Positions 24,457-31,965 of a DNA stretch of 42,184 bases are shown piece after piece. The position numbers and the translations under genes were made by a program. The DNA comes from Oscillospiraceae bacterium. GTDB lineage: Bacteria; Bacillota; Clostridia; Oscillospirales; CAG-272. Under the pieces are notes generated by a model, which did no database searches, was not told the origin of the DNA, and was given only the letters and a program-made list of their open reading frames with translations. The stretch lies in assembly GCA_015063485.1 (NCBI GenBank), contig SVUA01000014.1, positions 1-42,184 on the forward strand, written 5' to 3'. Position 1 is the first letter of the stretch; every line of letters begins with the position of its first letter.

Positions 24457-24828
24457 TTACTCCGCAGTACCTTCCTCGACTGCTTCTTCAATTGCCTTTT
24501 CGATATCGGCGATATCCTCGGGCTTTGCGGCTTTAGCTTCCTTTCTTCTCTGCTTCTCTTCCTCAAGCTTTTCGCGGAGCAGACGTATCTTCTCGCGAGA
24601 CGCGTCGATGCCGTCGACTATCGGCTTTATCTTCTCTGCCTGTGATTCACCCGTTTTGAGCTGCTTATAAGTAAGCTTTCCGAGCGTGGTGTAATAGCCG
24701 TCAAGCTTTGCCTCAGCCATTTTTATTTTGACGTATATCGCGGCAACGTCCGCGACCTCGCCCGTTTTACGTATAGCCTTATTTGTTGCGCGTGCCGCGC
24801 TATCCTTAACAGTGCTCCAATTTGCCAT
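24457..24828 (-). CDS. Small coiled-coil protein of unknown function
   Basis: This 123-residue, highly charged protein is predicted to be almost entirely helical. Residues about 60-105 have a heptad-like coiled coil (EKIKPIVDGIDASREKIRLL, then REKLEEEKQRRKEAKA), and the tail is acidic. There is no signal peptide or membrane segment. Similar short helical proteins are common in clostridia without known function. It is transcribed divergently from spoVAC from its own promoter and ends at a hairpin terminator. Confidence 0.8.
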   Translation of the reverse strand: MANWSTVKDSAARATNKAIRKTGEVADVAAIYVKIKMAEAKLDGYYTTLGKLTYKQLKTGESQAEKIKPIVDGIDASREKIRLLREKLEEEKQRRKEAKAAKPEDIADIEKAIEEAVEEGTAE

Positions 24829-24871
24829 AATAAATTCCTCCGATACTTATTCGTAAAGATTTCTTATATTC

Positions 24872-24900
24872 ATTATACACCAAATTTTCAAAAATGTAAA
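24872..24900 (-). promoter_or_regulatory. Promoter of the coiled-coil gene
   Basis: On the minus strand, TTTACA (24900-24895), a 17-bp spacer and TATAAT (24877-24872) occur. Confidence 0.72.
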
Positions 24901-24964
24901 TAGAGGAATAAAAAATTTACTTTTCGGAAAAAATATCAAAAAAGATATATTCGGGGTATTTGAT

Positions 24965-25414
24965 ATGAACATGGACAAAAAGCAATATAAAAAGTACGCG
25001 AAGGCTCACGCGCCGAAATCACCTATTTTAAAGAACTGCTTGCGCGCGTTTTTTGTAGGCGGAGCGATATGCGCGCTCGGTGAGGGTCTTTTACACGTTT
25101 ACGGTGACCTTTGCCAATTGGACAAGGAAAACTCCGCGGCTCTGGTGTCGGTGACACTTATCTTTCTGTCAATACTTTTGACCGCTATCGGCGTATACGA
25201 CAATATAGCAAAGTTTGCGGGTGCGGGAACGCTCGTACCCATAACGGGTTTTGCGAACGCGGTCGCCTCTCCCGCGATAGACAGCAAAGCAGAGGGGCTT
25301 ATTCTCGGTGTGGGTGCGAAGATATTCACCGTCGCGGGTCCCGTTTTGCTTTACGGAACGGTCTCGGGAGCATTATACGGGGTTATTTATTATATCTATA
25401 CACTTGTAAGATAG
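24965..25414 (+). CDS. spoVAC: Stage V sporulation protein AC
   Basis: This 149-residue membrane protein is part of the SpoVA dipicolinic-acid channel that loads the spore core and releases its contents at germination. It matches SpoVAC in length and in blocks such as FVGGAICALGEGL, GVYDNIAKFAGAGTLVPITG and FANAVASPAIDSKAEGLILG followed by GAKIFTVAGPV. The usual spoVAD and spoVAE partners do not follow; a repeat element and an unrelated gene do. GGGG lies 8 nt before the ATG. No clear sigma-G promoter could be read. Confidence 0.93.
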   Translation: MNMDKKQYKKYAKAHAPKSPILKNCLRAFFVGGAICALGEGLLHVYGDLCQLDKENSAALVSVTLIFLSILLTAIGVYDNIAKFAGAGTLVPITGFANAVASPAIDSKAEGLILGVGAKIFTVAGPVLLYGTVSGALYGVIYYIYTLVR

Positions 25415-25430
25415 ATTTAGAAAGAGGAAC

Positions 25431-25558
25431 GGACAGTCGAGGACGCCTGTCCCTACAAGGTATGGAGAAAATCGTTTGTATATCTTTCACCGTATGGCGA
25501 CGGAAAAACGATTCGATTTCATCTGACTCTTTGTAGGGACAGGCGTCCTCGACTGTCC
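25431..25558. repeat. 128-bp inverted-repeat element, GGACAG family
   Basis: Identical 27-bp inverted arms (25431-25457 and 25532-25558) match those at 13201-13324. The interior is related but diverged (it has a CCGTATGGCGACGG segment). It lies between spoVAC and the following terminator. Confidence 0.9.
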
Positions 25559-25578
25559 GAAAGCAAACAAAACATACA

Positions 25579-25612
25579 AAGGACGGCTCAAAGACAAAGC
25601 CGTCCTCTTTTG
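25579..25612 (+). terminator. Terminator after spoVAC
   Basis: AAAGGACGGCT pairs with AGCCGTCCTCTTT in a GC-rich stem followed by TTTT. The -35 box of the next gene starts within a few bases of its end. Confidence 0.78.
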
Positions 25613-25615
25613 TAT

Positions 25616-25643
25616 TGACAAGAATAAAATTATATGATAAAAT
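25616..25643 (+). promoter_or_regulatory. Promoter of the zinc-ribbon membrane protein gene
   Basis: TTGACA (25616-25621), a 16-bp spacer and TAAAAT (25638-25643) lie about 33 bp before the ATG. Confidence 0.75.
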
Positions 25644-25676
25644 TTACATGATAAAATCAAAGCAACAGGTGATATT

Positions 25677-26285
25677 ATGAACAAAAAAAGATGCCCTTGG
25701 TGTGGCAAAATAATAGATAAAGAAAAGGATAAGACCTTGTGGAAAGACCGTTACACTTCTTCTGTTCCACGCTTACTTCACTTAGCTGATTGCAGTCATT
25801 GCAGATACAAGTACGGTCAAGTTCCCATGTTGTATCCTCATTTGTTAAAAATAAATGTTCTTCTTGTTTTACTTGCCGTTTTGACATTTGTACTTCAATC
25901 ATGGATTCTTCTCGCACTTCTCTTTTTGGCTATTGGTTTGGACATTTTTCTTCATATTAAAACTCCGTATTCAAAGCTTGATGATAAAGGCAAGTCCCCT
26001 GAAAAAAACACGGATCTTGACTGTGAGATCGAAATACTTGAAAAGTACGGTGAGATCAACCGTTACGAGATATATTTTCTGAATAATAATTTTGATACTT
26101 TCGAGCCTTTTGTACTTGCGTCACCCATTCATGTTTATTCGATCAATAAAAAAAGCAACTCCGCACTCGGAGAATTTTTATATATGAACGAAAAGAACTA
26201 TGACTACATACAAAAAGACAGTTGTGAGCTTTACGATACCGAAATGAACCTTATTGCAAAAATAAAATTTGTAACAGAAATATAA
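25677..26285 (+). CDS. Zinc-ribbon membrane protein of unknown function
   Basis: This 202-residue protein begins with a treble-clef or zinc-ribbon-like domain with two knuckles (CPWC at residues 6-9 and CSHC near 39-42). Two closely spaced hydrophobic segments follow (about 58-90), then a soluble C-terminal domain of about 110 residues rich in Glu, Tyr and Phe. I do not recognise a family. The codon use is AT-rich compared with the housekeeping genes. It has its own promoter and terminator and so stands alone. Confidence 0.75.
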   Translation: MNKKRCPWCGKIIDKEKDKTLWKDRYTSSVPRLLHLADCSHCRYKYGQVPMLYPHLLKINVLLVLLAVLTFVLQSWILLALLFLAIGLDIFLHIKTPYSKLDDKGKSPEKNTDLDCEIEILEKYGEINRYEIYFLNNNFDTFEPFVLASPIHVYSINKKSNSALGEFLYMNEKNYDYIQKDSCELYDTEMNLIAKIKFVTEI

Positions 26286-26287
26286 GA

Positions 26288-26332
26288 CAAAGGACGGTTC
26301 TGTGTGATATTACGCAGAGCCGTCCTTTTTTA
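26288..26332. terminator. Bidirectional terminator between convergent genes
   Basis: AAAGGACGG pairs with CCGTCCTTT at the base of a longer stem with several mismatches, and T5 follows. It separates the plus-strand gene ending at 26285 from the minus-strand gene ending at 26335. Confidence 0.82.
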
Positions 26333-26334
26333 TC

Positions 26335-26796
26335 TCAATTTCCCGTCACGGTCATTACGACTATTCGTCCGTCGACCTTTATTTTCGCGCTGTCGCAAAG
26401 CTCTCTCCATTCGGTCTTTGAGAGAAGCACCCGAAGCGCCTCGGCGCGCTTTGCGCAAAGAGCCGCAAGCTTTTCCGCATCGGTCGAGGAATAGCATTTA
26501 AACACCGCTATCTCGTACGGCGCGGCAACAGATGACATATAAATAGCAAAATCCTCGGTAAGTGTCAAAAGCTCGGCGGCTCGCGCGCCGTACATTGATT
26601 CGCAAAGGCTCTGCGAAAAATACGCGCTATCCCCCTCCACAGCACCTTTTATGTATATCTCCCCCGCGGGAAGCCCTTGCGTATCCGCCATGAGCGACGA
26701 AAGAAGCTCCTCTGCACTTCTGCTCTCACCTTTGCAAGAGACGAGCGACACAGCTAAAAACAAAACCGCAATAATAAACAAAATAAACCGCTTCAT
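26335..26796 (-). CDS. Small lipoprotein, DUF4358-like
   Basis: This 153-residue exported lipoprotein has a basic start, a hydrophobic signal and the lipobox LVSC (Cys21). The mature part resembles DUF4358 proteins, including the block YEIAVFKCYSSTDAEKLAAL. The function of that family is unknown. The ATG at 26796 and its GGAGG site lie in one arm of a perfect 11-bp inverted repeat (26794-26804 with 26834-26844) in the leader, which could occlude translation. Confidence 0.82.
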   Translation of the reverse strand: MKRFILFIIAVLFLAVSLVSCKGESRSAEELLSSLMADTQGLPAGEIYIKGAVEGDSAYFSQSLCESMYGARAAELLTLTEDFAIYMSSVAAPYEIAVFKCYSSTDAEKLAALCAKRAEALRVLLSKTEWRELCDSAKIKVDGRIVVMTVTGN

Positions 26797-26844
26797 ATGA
26801 CCTCCGTAAAAATTATCTTTAAATAAATATTATGAGGTCATATG
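26794..26844 (-). promoter_or_regulatory. Leader hairpin covering ribosome binding site and start codon
   Basis: In the minus-strand transcript, CATATGACCTC (26844-26834) is perfectly complementary to GAGGTCATATG (26804-26794), with 29 nt between. The second arm contains most of the GGAGG Shine-Dalgarno and the ATG of the lipoprotein gene. The first arm contains a three-codon open frame (ATG ACC TCA TAA). Translational control is inferred. Confidence 0.6.
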
Positions 26845-26940
26845 CGACTACATTTCATTTATCCGCAATTATTAAAAAAATTTACATTTTTGTGACAAAT
26901 TAATATCGCTTTTATTGTAAAATAATATGAGTACAAGAAC

Positions 26941-27540
26941 TTAACGTATTCCGTCGCCGTCTGCAACACGGCGCAACGTTTTGAATAATATTCCACAGTC
27001 GGATACAAAGCCTATCTCCTCAACGTACCTTGCGTCAAGCTCGGCTTTTTCTCTGTCGTTGACGAAGTCTCTTCCGCTGATCTGCGCAAGACCTGTTATA
27101 CCAGGACGAATGTCATATACGCCTTTCTCCATGCGGAGACGGTGTACTGCTTCTTCCTCGGCTATAAGCGGACGAGGTCCGATAAGACTCATATCCCCTT
27201 TTAGCACGTTAAAGAGCTGCGGCAATTCGTCAAGGCTCGTCCTTCGCAAAAATCTGCCGACAGGCGTAACGTACAGAGCCGCATCTGAAAATTCAGAGGT
27301 GGGACGGTTATTCGGCGCATAGGAATACATAGTTCTGAATTTATAGCAGACAAACGTCTCTGCGTTTCTGCCCACTCGTTTCTGTCTGAATATCGCTCCG
27401 CCGCGCGAAGTAAATAAAACGGTGCACGCAATAAAAAGCATTGGAATCGCAAGAAAAAACAAAAGCAAAAAGGAAAACAGGACGTCAAGCAGACGCTTCC
27501 AGAAAAAATATCCCCGTCTTTTGTTTTTCAAAGCATTCAT
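26941..27540 (-). CDS. Undecaprenyl-phosphate sugar phosphotransferase (bacterial sugar transferase)
   Basis: This protein of about 199 residues starts polysaccharide repeat-unit synthesis by moving a sugar 1-phosphate to undecaprenyl phosphate. It has one N-terminal membrane helix and the family signatures GAIFRQKRVGRNAETFVCYK, RRTSLDELPQLFNVLKGDMS and LIGPRPL. I chose the ATG at 27540 because GGAG lies 7 nt upstream; an in-frame ATG at 27600 has no ribosome binding site. No other glycan genes are adjacent; the Wzx-like flippase is at 11-12.4 kb. Confidence 0.9.
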   Translation of the reverse strand: MNALKNKRRGYFFWKRLLDVLFSFLLLFFLAIPMLFIACTVLFTSRGGAIFRQKRVGRNAETFVCYKFRTMYSYAPNNRPTSEFSDAALYVTPVGRFLRRTSLDELPQLFNVLKGDMSLIGPRPLIAEEEAVHRLRMEKGVYDIRPGITGLAQISGRDFVNDREKAELDARYVEEIGFVSDCGILFKTLRRVADGDGIR

Positions 27541-27642
27541 GCACCCGCTCCGTTCTCTTTTGCTCTTTGGTTTTAGGATATGTATTTTTTTGCGCTTCAT
27601 TCAAGTTAATTCAACAATAACAAATTTTATCACGGAGGCATT

Positions 27643-28605
27643 ATGCTCGTTTATATTATACTTATTTCGATAGCCGCTCTTGCCGTAATATCCTTCACAG
27701 TCCTTTCTATTATAGCTATCCGAAGCCTGAGAAAGATCGTCAGACGTCCAAAAAAGCCCGCTCCCGAGGTCTTCGAGCAGGCTTACAGATTGAATTATAT
27801 ATCGGAAGAAACGCAAAAAATCTTGAGAGCCGCGTTTGACCGCTTCGAAAGCTATACAACGACGGAAACCTCTATCATATCACACGACGGTCTGAAGCTT
27901 ATCGGACATATCATTGAGCCTGACACGAGTACCCCGAAGGGCACTGTGATCTTTATGCACGGATACCGCAGCTCGTGCCGTCAAAATCTCTGTATGCCGA
28001 TATCCTTTTTGCTCGACGAAGGCTACCGCGTGCTTTACATATATCAGCGTGCGCACGGAAAAAGCGAGGGAAAATATATCACGTTCGGCGTGCTTGAGAG
28101 CCTTGACGCAAAGGCTTGGTGCGAACACGTGCGCAATCTTTTCGGAGAAAGCTCTCCCATAGCGCTCTTTGGCGCATCTATGGGCGGAACGAGCGTGATG
28201 TGCTCCACCGAAAAGGGACTTCCCGAAAACGTCCGCGCTATCATTTGCGACGGCGGATATACGTCACCGTGGGAAGTACGTTTATATAAATTCCGCAAGA
28301 CACATTCGATATCTCCCTACCCGTTTATGAACGTTTTGAATCTCTATGCTAGGCTGATAGCCAAGTTTTCACTTAAAGGCGTTTTTTCACCTCGCGCCGT
28401 CGCTTCATCAAACCTCCCTTTCTTACTTATATACGGCACAGCCGACAAAGCAGTTCCGTATGAAATGGGAGTAACCATATCCGAAGCTTCTGAGCGTACA
28501 AAACTTATATCGGTAGAGGGCGCTCACCATCTCTGCTGTTGCATGCAAGAGCCTACACGGTATAAAAATGAGGTAATCTCTTTTCTTGAAAAAAATATGA
28601 AATAA
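27643..28605 (+). CDS. Membrane-anchored alpha/beta hydrolase
   Basis: This 320-residue protein has an N-terminal membrane anchor (residues about 2-26) and an alpha/beta-hydrolase domain. The oxyanion HG is in IFMHGYRS (106-107), the nucleophile elbow is GASMGG (177-182, Ser179), the acid lies in YGTADKAVP and the base in EGAHHLCC. It resembles the YqkD/FrsA-like serine hydrolases of clostridia. The substrate is unknown. GGAGG precedes the ATG. It is divergent from the sugar transferase and ends at a strong hairpin. Confidence 0.88.
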   Translation: MLVYIILISIAALAVISFTVLSIIAIRSLRKIVRRPKKPAPEVFEQAYRLNYISEETQKILRAAFDRFESYTTTETSIISHDGLKLIGHIIEPDTSTPKGTVIFMHGYRSSCRQNLCMPISFLLDEGYRVLYIYQRAHGKSEGKYITFGVLESLDAKAWCEHVRNLFGESSPIALFGASMGGTSVMCSTEKGLPENVRAIICDGGYTSPWEVRLYKFRKTHSISPYPFMNVLNLYARLIAKFSLKGVFSPRAVASSNLPFLLIYGTADKAVPYEMGVTISEASERTKLISVEGAHHLCCCMQEPTRYKNEVISFLEKNMK

Positions 28606-28614
28606 TATATTACT

Positions 28615-28660
28615 ACAACACGTTTTGTCCGCAAAAGTGTACAGAACGTGTTGTTATTTT
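28615..28660 (+). terminator. Terminator after the hydrolase
   Basis: A perfect 10-bp stem (ACAACACGTT at 28615-28624 with AACGTGTTGT at 28645-28654) is followed by TATTTTGT. Confidence 0.75.
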
Positions 28661-28722
28661 GTACAATAAATATTTTTATTTTTAGCTAAATCGCCGTTAT
28701 TTAAAAATGTCGAAAAAAGGGG

Positions 28723-28751
28723 TTGACTTTTCTTTTTTTAGGTGGTAAAAT
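28723..28751 (+). promoter_or_regulatory. Promoter of the ABC exporter operon
   Basis: TTGACT (28723-28728), a 17-bp spacer and TAAAAT (28746-28751). The start codon follows about 45 bp later. Confidence 0.8.
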
Positions 28752-28796
28752 ACTCGAACAATAAAAAAAGGAGAACGCCGTTAAGGTTGCAAATGA

Positions 28797-31073
28797 ATGA
28801 TGGAAAATCAACTTTTGATCAACAAAAAGCTTACTGACAAGCAACTATCTTCTCTTATCGCTTTGGGTACACAGGACGAGCCTATACTATTTGCCATAGT
28901 CGGAGAGATAAATGAAAAAGCTCAATACGCACCTTGCGTTCTGCTCGCAACACATTCACACCTGTTTACCTACGATCTCAATGAGAAAAAGCTATCCGAA
29001 AAATATGCGTTTTGCGATATTGAAAAAATATACGTAAAACGTATGTACGGCAACGGTGTTATGCGTTTGTCGCTCAAAAATGGTGACACTGTTGACTTCT
29101 TTCGTTTCACCTTTACCGTAACCGCGCTTTGCGATGCGGTCGTTACATTCGTCAAGGACGTGAAAAACGATGTGCCGATCTCCGAAGCATACGAGATCAT
29201 GAGTGCCGTATATGATAAACTTTTATCCGTTTGTCCCAAGTGCGGACGAGCACTATCTGCTCCGGGAGTTCCTTGCGTTCATTGTATGGACAAAATGCGT
29301 CTTATAAAAAAGCTCGGAGGATATCTTAAGCCCGAGATCCCGATCATAATTATAACCATCATCATGACGTTGGTAACGACTGCGTGCAATCTTATACCGC
29401 CGTTGCTCACAAAATCTCTCGTTGATGATATACTTCCAAATTCCGACCGAAACGCGCTTGTATACGTTGTCATTCTGCTCATCTGCGTATATATCGTTCA
29501 CTACACGCTTTTCGGAATACGATCTTATATGCTTCGTTCATCCGGCAATAAGGTCATTGCAAGACTTCGCAAGGACGTTTACGAAAAAGCGCAATTTTTG
29601 CCCATGCGTTTTTACGATAAGACATCGACAGGTTCAGTTATAAACCGCATAAGCAGTGATACCTCAACAATTCAAACTTTTATGCTCAGAATCACATACG
29701 ATGTTATAGTTCAATTGTTTAGACTTGTCTCTCCTGTCATTATAATGCTTGCCATAAACCCGCGTCTTACTCTTTTATCCCTGGCGCCCATACCGATAAT
29801 CGTTATCGGATCAAGAATATTCAGAAAAAAGATAGCTCCATTTTATCGCCGTATTTGGAGACGCTCCTCCGCGGTCACCTCTGTACTTGCTGATACGATT
29901 CCTGGTATCAGAGTAGTCAAATCCTTTGCCAACGAAAAAAACGCCTCCGAAAAATTTTCGTACTGCGTTGAGAAATGGCGTATCACGGATACAAAAGCAG
30001 GAAAAATACTCAGCGCGTATCCGTCTATAATTACCTGTCTTGTCCAACTCGGTGGAATTGTAATATGGGCACTCGGCGGAAATATGGTTATAGATCAGCT
30101 CTCCTTGGGAAGCGGCGCGACTGTCACCATAGGTCTTCTCGTTTCCTTTATCTCATACGCTACGATGTTTTACGGCCCTGTTGAATTTTTTGCCAATTTC
30201 TCGGACACAATGCAACATGCGATGGCATCCATTGAGCGTATCATGGATATTCTCGATGCAGAGCCTGAACACGACTTTGGAAAAGGCAACGTAGATGCAA
30301 ACATCGGTGGAAAAATAGAATTTATAAACGTAAACTTTTCCTTTGACCGAACCAAAAAAACTCTAAAAAACATAAATCTCACGATCGAACCCGGAGAGAT
30401 CGTTGGTATCGTAGGAACGACGGGCTCGGGTAAATCGACACTTATAAATCTCTTGCTCAGATATTATGACCACTATGAAGGACAGATAACTGTCGGAGGA
30501 GTAGACATACGCGACATCGATATGCAATATTACCGATCAAGCATCGGTTACGTTCAGCAAGAGCCGCAGATGTTCCACGATACGATATACAACAATATCG
30601 CTTACGGAAACGATAATTTCTCTGTCGACGAGGTCATAAACGCCGCTGACATTGCAAACGCGCACGAATTTATAGTACGTCAGCCCGACGGCTATGATTC
30701 GGTCCTCGGTGAGCGAGGCGTTGGTCTTTCGGGCGGTGAGCGACAGAGGATATCTATAGCCAGAGCAATGCTCCGCGATCCGAAAATGCTCGTCTTTGAT
30801 GAGGCTACGGCTTCGGTTGACTCTGAAACCGAACACCTCATTCAAGAGGCTATTGAGCATCTTATAAGCGGAAGAACGACTATAATGATAGCGCACAGAC
30901 TTTCCACCCTTTCGAAAGCAACGAAGATAGTCGTTATCGACAATGGAGAGATAATAGAATGCGGCTCTCCCGAGGAGCTTATGGCAAAGAAGGGCAAATA
31001 TTACAGGCTCGTTGAGATACAATCTATGTCTGACAAGATAGCCGAATCAAAACGCGCCGAAAAATTTGAATAA
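28797..31073 (+). CDS. ABC exporter with N-terminal PH-like and zinc-ribbon domains
   Basis: This 758-residue fused permease-ATPase has an unusual front. Residues 1-135 look like a beta-rich PH-type domain, followed by a zinc ribbon (CPKC 146-149 and CVHC 160-163). The type IV exporter membrane domain spans about 180-475. The ATPase has Walker A GTTGSGKST (540-548), signature LSGGERQ (644-650), Walker B MLVFDEA (664-670) and the switch His700. A DUF1854 gene follows after 15 nt. As I recall it, proteobacterial versions of this pair are annotated as associated with cyanophycin metabolism; no cyanophycin gene is here. The start is uncertain (28797 or 28800). An ATG at 28793 opens a 14-codon overlapping frame. 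Confidence 0.9.
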   Translation: MMENQLLINKKLTDKQLSSLIALGTQDEPILFAIVGEINEKAQYAPCVLLATHSHLFTYDLNEKKLSEKYAFCDIEKIYVKRMYGNGVMRLSLKNGDTVDFFRFTFTVTALCDAVVTFVKDVKNDVPISEAYEIMSAVYDKLLSVCPKCGRALSAPGVPCVHCMDKMRLIKKLGGYLKPEIPIIIITIIMTLVTTACNLIPPLLTKSLVDDILPNSDRNALVYVVILLICVYIVHYTLFGIRSYMLRSSGNKVIARLRKDVYEKAQFLPMRFYDKTSTGSVINRISSDTSTIQTFMLRITYDVIVQLFRLVSPVIIMLAINPRLTLLSLAPIPIIVIGSRIFRKKIAPFYRRIWRRSSAVTSVLADTIPGIRVVKSFANEKNASEKFSYCVEKWRITDTKAGKILSAYPSIITCLVQLGGIVIWALGGNMVIDQLSLGSGATVTIGLLVSFISYATMFYGPVEFFANFSDTMQHAMASIERIMDILDAEPEHDFGKGNVDANIGGKIEFINVNFSFDRTKKTLKNINLTIEPGEIVGIVGTTGSGKSTLINLLLRYYDHYEGQITVGGVDIRDIDMQYYRSSIGYVQQEPQMFHDTIYNNIAYGNDNFSVDEVINAADIANAHEFIVRQPDGYDSVLGERGVGLSGGERQRISIARAMLRDPKMLVFDEATASVDSETEHLIQEAIEHLISGRTTIMIAHRLSTLSKATKIVVIDNGEIIECGSPEELMAKKGKYYRLVEIQSMSDKIAESKRAEKFE

Positions 31074-31088
31074 GGAGGAGAATATCTT

Positions 31089-31580
31089 ATGGCAAGAATA
31101 TACGTTGACAAATACACAGGCAAACTTGAACGCACTGACCTTTATCTCGTTACGCTCACCTTGAAAAACGGTGATGTTCATTCGAACCTTGAACCAAGAA
31201 TGCTCTTTCCTTTTACCAATCATTCCATGTATATTGCCCTCCTTAACAAAGAGGAAAAGGAGATCGCATTCGTACGAGATCTTGCGGAATTGGACGAGGC
31301 TTCCGCTAATGCCATTGAGGAATGTTTCCGCGAATATTACATGATACCGAAGATCACCCGCGTTATATCGTGCGAGGATAAGTTCGGAAATCTCAAATGG
31401 ACGGTCGAGACAGATCGAGGAGAGATAACCTTTCAAATAAAGAACAGACATAACGATATAAAGCATCTATGGGGTACTCCGAGGGTCATAGTCAGAGATT
31501 CGAACGACAACCGTTACGAAATACCAAACTACAAAGAGCTTGACGCAAGAAGCGCAAGACTTTTGTTCTCTTATCTGTAA
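31089..31580 (+). CDS. DUF1854 family partner of the ABC exporter
   Basis: This 163-residue soluble protein follows the DUF1854 pattern: LEPRMLFPFTNHSMYIALLN near the start, then FREYYMIPKITRVISC, WTVETDRGEITFQIKNRHND and DSNDNRYEIPNYKELDARSA. The function is unknown. It begins 15 nt after the exporter with an AAGGAGG site, so it is made from the same transcript, and the family is repeatedly found beside such exporters. It probably modulates or is a subunit of the transporter (inference). Confidence 0.85.
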   Translation: MARIYVDKYTGKLERTDLYLVTLTLKNGDVHSNLEPRMLFPFTNHSMYIALLNKEEKEIAFVRDLAELDEASANAIEECFREYYMIPKITRVISCEDKFGNLKWTVETDRGEITFQIKNRHNDIKHLWGTPRVIVRDSNDNRYEIPNYKELDARSARLLFSYL

Positions 31581-31631
31581 AATATACTCTGTAAATACAT
31601 AAAAGGGTTAAGTCTTGTCGTTTGATAAGTT

Positions 31632-31810
31632 AAATAAATTGCGGTTTATCGGGCAGTGTGTTCACACGAACTTTGTAGGGGAGGCTATCAGCCTCCCGCC
31701 ACAAACATATTAACCTCAACAAAGCGGGAGGATAATATCCTTCCCTACGGAGTTACGTTGTTTTTGCTCGTCTTTCTGTAGCCATATCTCACCGATAAAT
31801 CAAAATTTGA
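31632..31810 (-). repeat. Shell repeat in reverse orientation with GGGAGG cargo
   Basis: Read on the minus strand, the left end is TCAAATTTTGATTTATCGGTG and the right end is CCCGATAAACCGCAATTTAT. The cargo at 31675-31748 has inverted arms GTAGGGGAGG and CCTTCCCTAC, and each arm is also a small hairpin. The flank at 31600-31640 resembles that at 33335-33400. Confidence 0.85.
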
Positions 31811-31893
31811 AGTGTTTGAGCGTCCCCCGCGGCGCACCGCTGTATTTCAATTAAAAATGTATCTTTATCGCAAATAATTAATTCCGAAAAAGG

Positions 31894-31921
31894 TTGACTT
31901 TTTGTGTTTTTATGCTATAAT
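31894..31921 (+). promoter_or_regulatory. Promoter of the MATE gene
   Basis: TTGACT (31894-31899), a 16-bp spacer and TATAAT (31916-31921), about 45 bp before the start codon. Confidence 0.82.
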
Positions 31922-31965
31922 TTAGGTAATAAAAAACTTCGTGCAAGATCGTGAAAGGCGTAGTC

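Noticed and set aside
24900-24964. Sigma-G promoter for spoVAC
   Set aside because: GAATA-like and AAAATA-like stretches occur, but neither matches the consensus well enough in spacing and sequence.
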